From positions 1 through 48,173 of the IMG/VR virus record IMGVR_UViG_3300047311_000274: DNA of 48,173 bases; one strand, 5' to 3'. Both the position numbers and the translations under genes were made by a program. This document shows positions 48,065 to 48,173 of this stretch, one piece after another; the first letter of the stretch is position 1; every line of letters begins with the position of its first letter. The DNA is from a virus. The notes under the pieces are model-generated. The model was given only the letters and a program-made list of their open reading frames with translations. It made no database searches and was not told the DNA's origin.

Positions 48065-48173
48065 AGCTCCCTCGGCAGCCGGAGAAGGTTCGTATTCACT
48101 TCACCGGCGACAAGCGTGATGTGGACCATTATATGAATTGGGTTAACCGAGTCATCACAAATGGTTCCTACGC
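48040..48173 (+). CDS. start of next gene, cut by window edge
   Basis: The frame is open to the right edge: MESPKGEVKLPRQPEKVRIH, then FTGDKRDVDHYMNWVNRVI. It overlaps the nuclease gene by 25 bp with GAGGTGAG upstream. Forty-four codons are seen. It could be the start of the recombination ATPase whose tail begins the window, but the two frames do not join when position 48173 is placed before position 1, and no Walker motif is yet in view. The product is unknown. Confidence 0.6.
   Translation, partial: MESPKGEVKLPRQPEKVRIHFTGDKRDVDHYMNWVNRVITNGSY

Noticed and set aside
1-48173. CRISPR array, tRNA genes, integrase, insertion sequence
   Set aside because: No regularly spaced repeats, cloverleaf-like sequences, tyrosine or serine recombinase motifs or transposase motifs were noticed by eye; a tRNA scan was not possible.
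1-48173. Window as a complete circular genome
   Set aside because: Joining 48173 to 1 puts the open frame at the right edge out of register with the frame at the left edge and gives an early stop, so sequence is probably missing between the edges.

Overview
The window is part of a double-stranded DNA tailed phage with podovirus-type gene content. The head genes (terminase, portal, Bbp19-like protein, scaffold, major capsid protein, Bbp16-like cement protein) look like those of the Bordetella phage BPP-1 type. The tail and ejection genes (tail tubular A and B, then four internal-core proteins) follow the T7 plan. No integrase, repressor, tRNA gene or CRISPR array was seen. The host is inferred to be a Gram-negative, probably alphaproteobacterium: many predicted virion proteins carry Sec signal peptides, and one accessory protein ends in a VPLPA/PEP-CTERM-like sorting signal. 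The host call is inference only. All product names rest on recognising motifs and sequence patterns by eye; no database search was run.

Layout. (1) 1-4617, plus strand: end of a recombination/replication operon with the C-terminus of a RecA-like ATPase, a possible ssDNA-binding protein, a uracil-DNA-glycosylase-like/3'-5' exonuclease protein, a family A DNA polymerase and a P-loop ATPase. (2) 4607-37130, minus strand: one very long late operon, read from right to left. Its order is small and large terminase, tiny linker genes, portal, scaffold, capsid, a block of exported beta-rich proteins and probable tail fibre/spike proteins, tail tubular A, an HNH endonuclease, tail tubular B, four ejection proteins, endolysin, holin and a spanin-like protein. 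Most genes here are joined by ATGA, TGATG or TAATG overlaps. (3) 37131-38535: the divergent and intergenic region, with a candidate late promoter, two small plus-strand genes, a terminator, a 13-bp inverted repeat and a large inverted repeat (about 68-bp arms) enclosing an A18 tract. (4) 38536-48173, plus strand: an early array of about 20 mostly tiny genes of unknown function separated by GC-rich hairpins, then a UvrD-like helicase and a Cas4-like PD-(D/E)XK nuclease.

The rightward genes at the right edge (helicase, nuclease) and those at the left edge (ATPase, polymerase) are functionally continuous, so the genome is probably circular or permuted and the window cuts the early operon. Joining position 48173 directly to position 1 puts the two edge reading frames out of register, so some sequence between the edges is probably absent from this window.

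The points most worth following up are the phage-encoded VPLPA-CTERM-like protein, the run of Sec-signal proteins within the structural operon, the polymerase whose exonuclease domain is split across two coupled genes, the inverted-repeat/A18 element, and a pair of intergenic hairpins whose inner stems differ in sequence but keep pairing.
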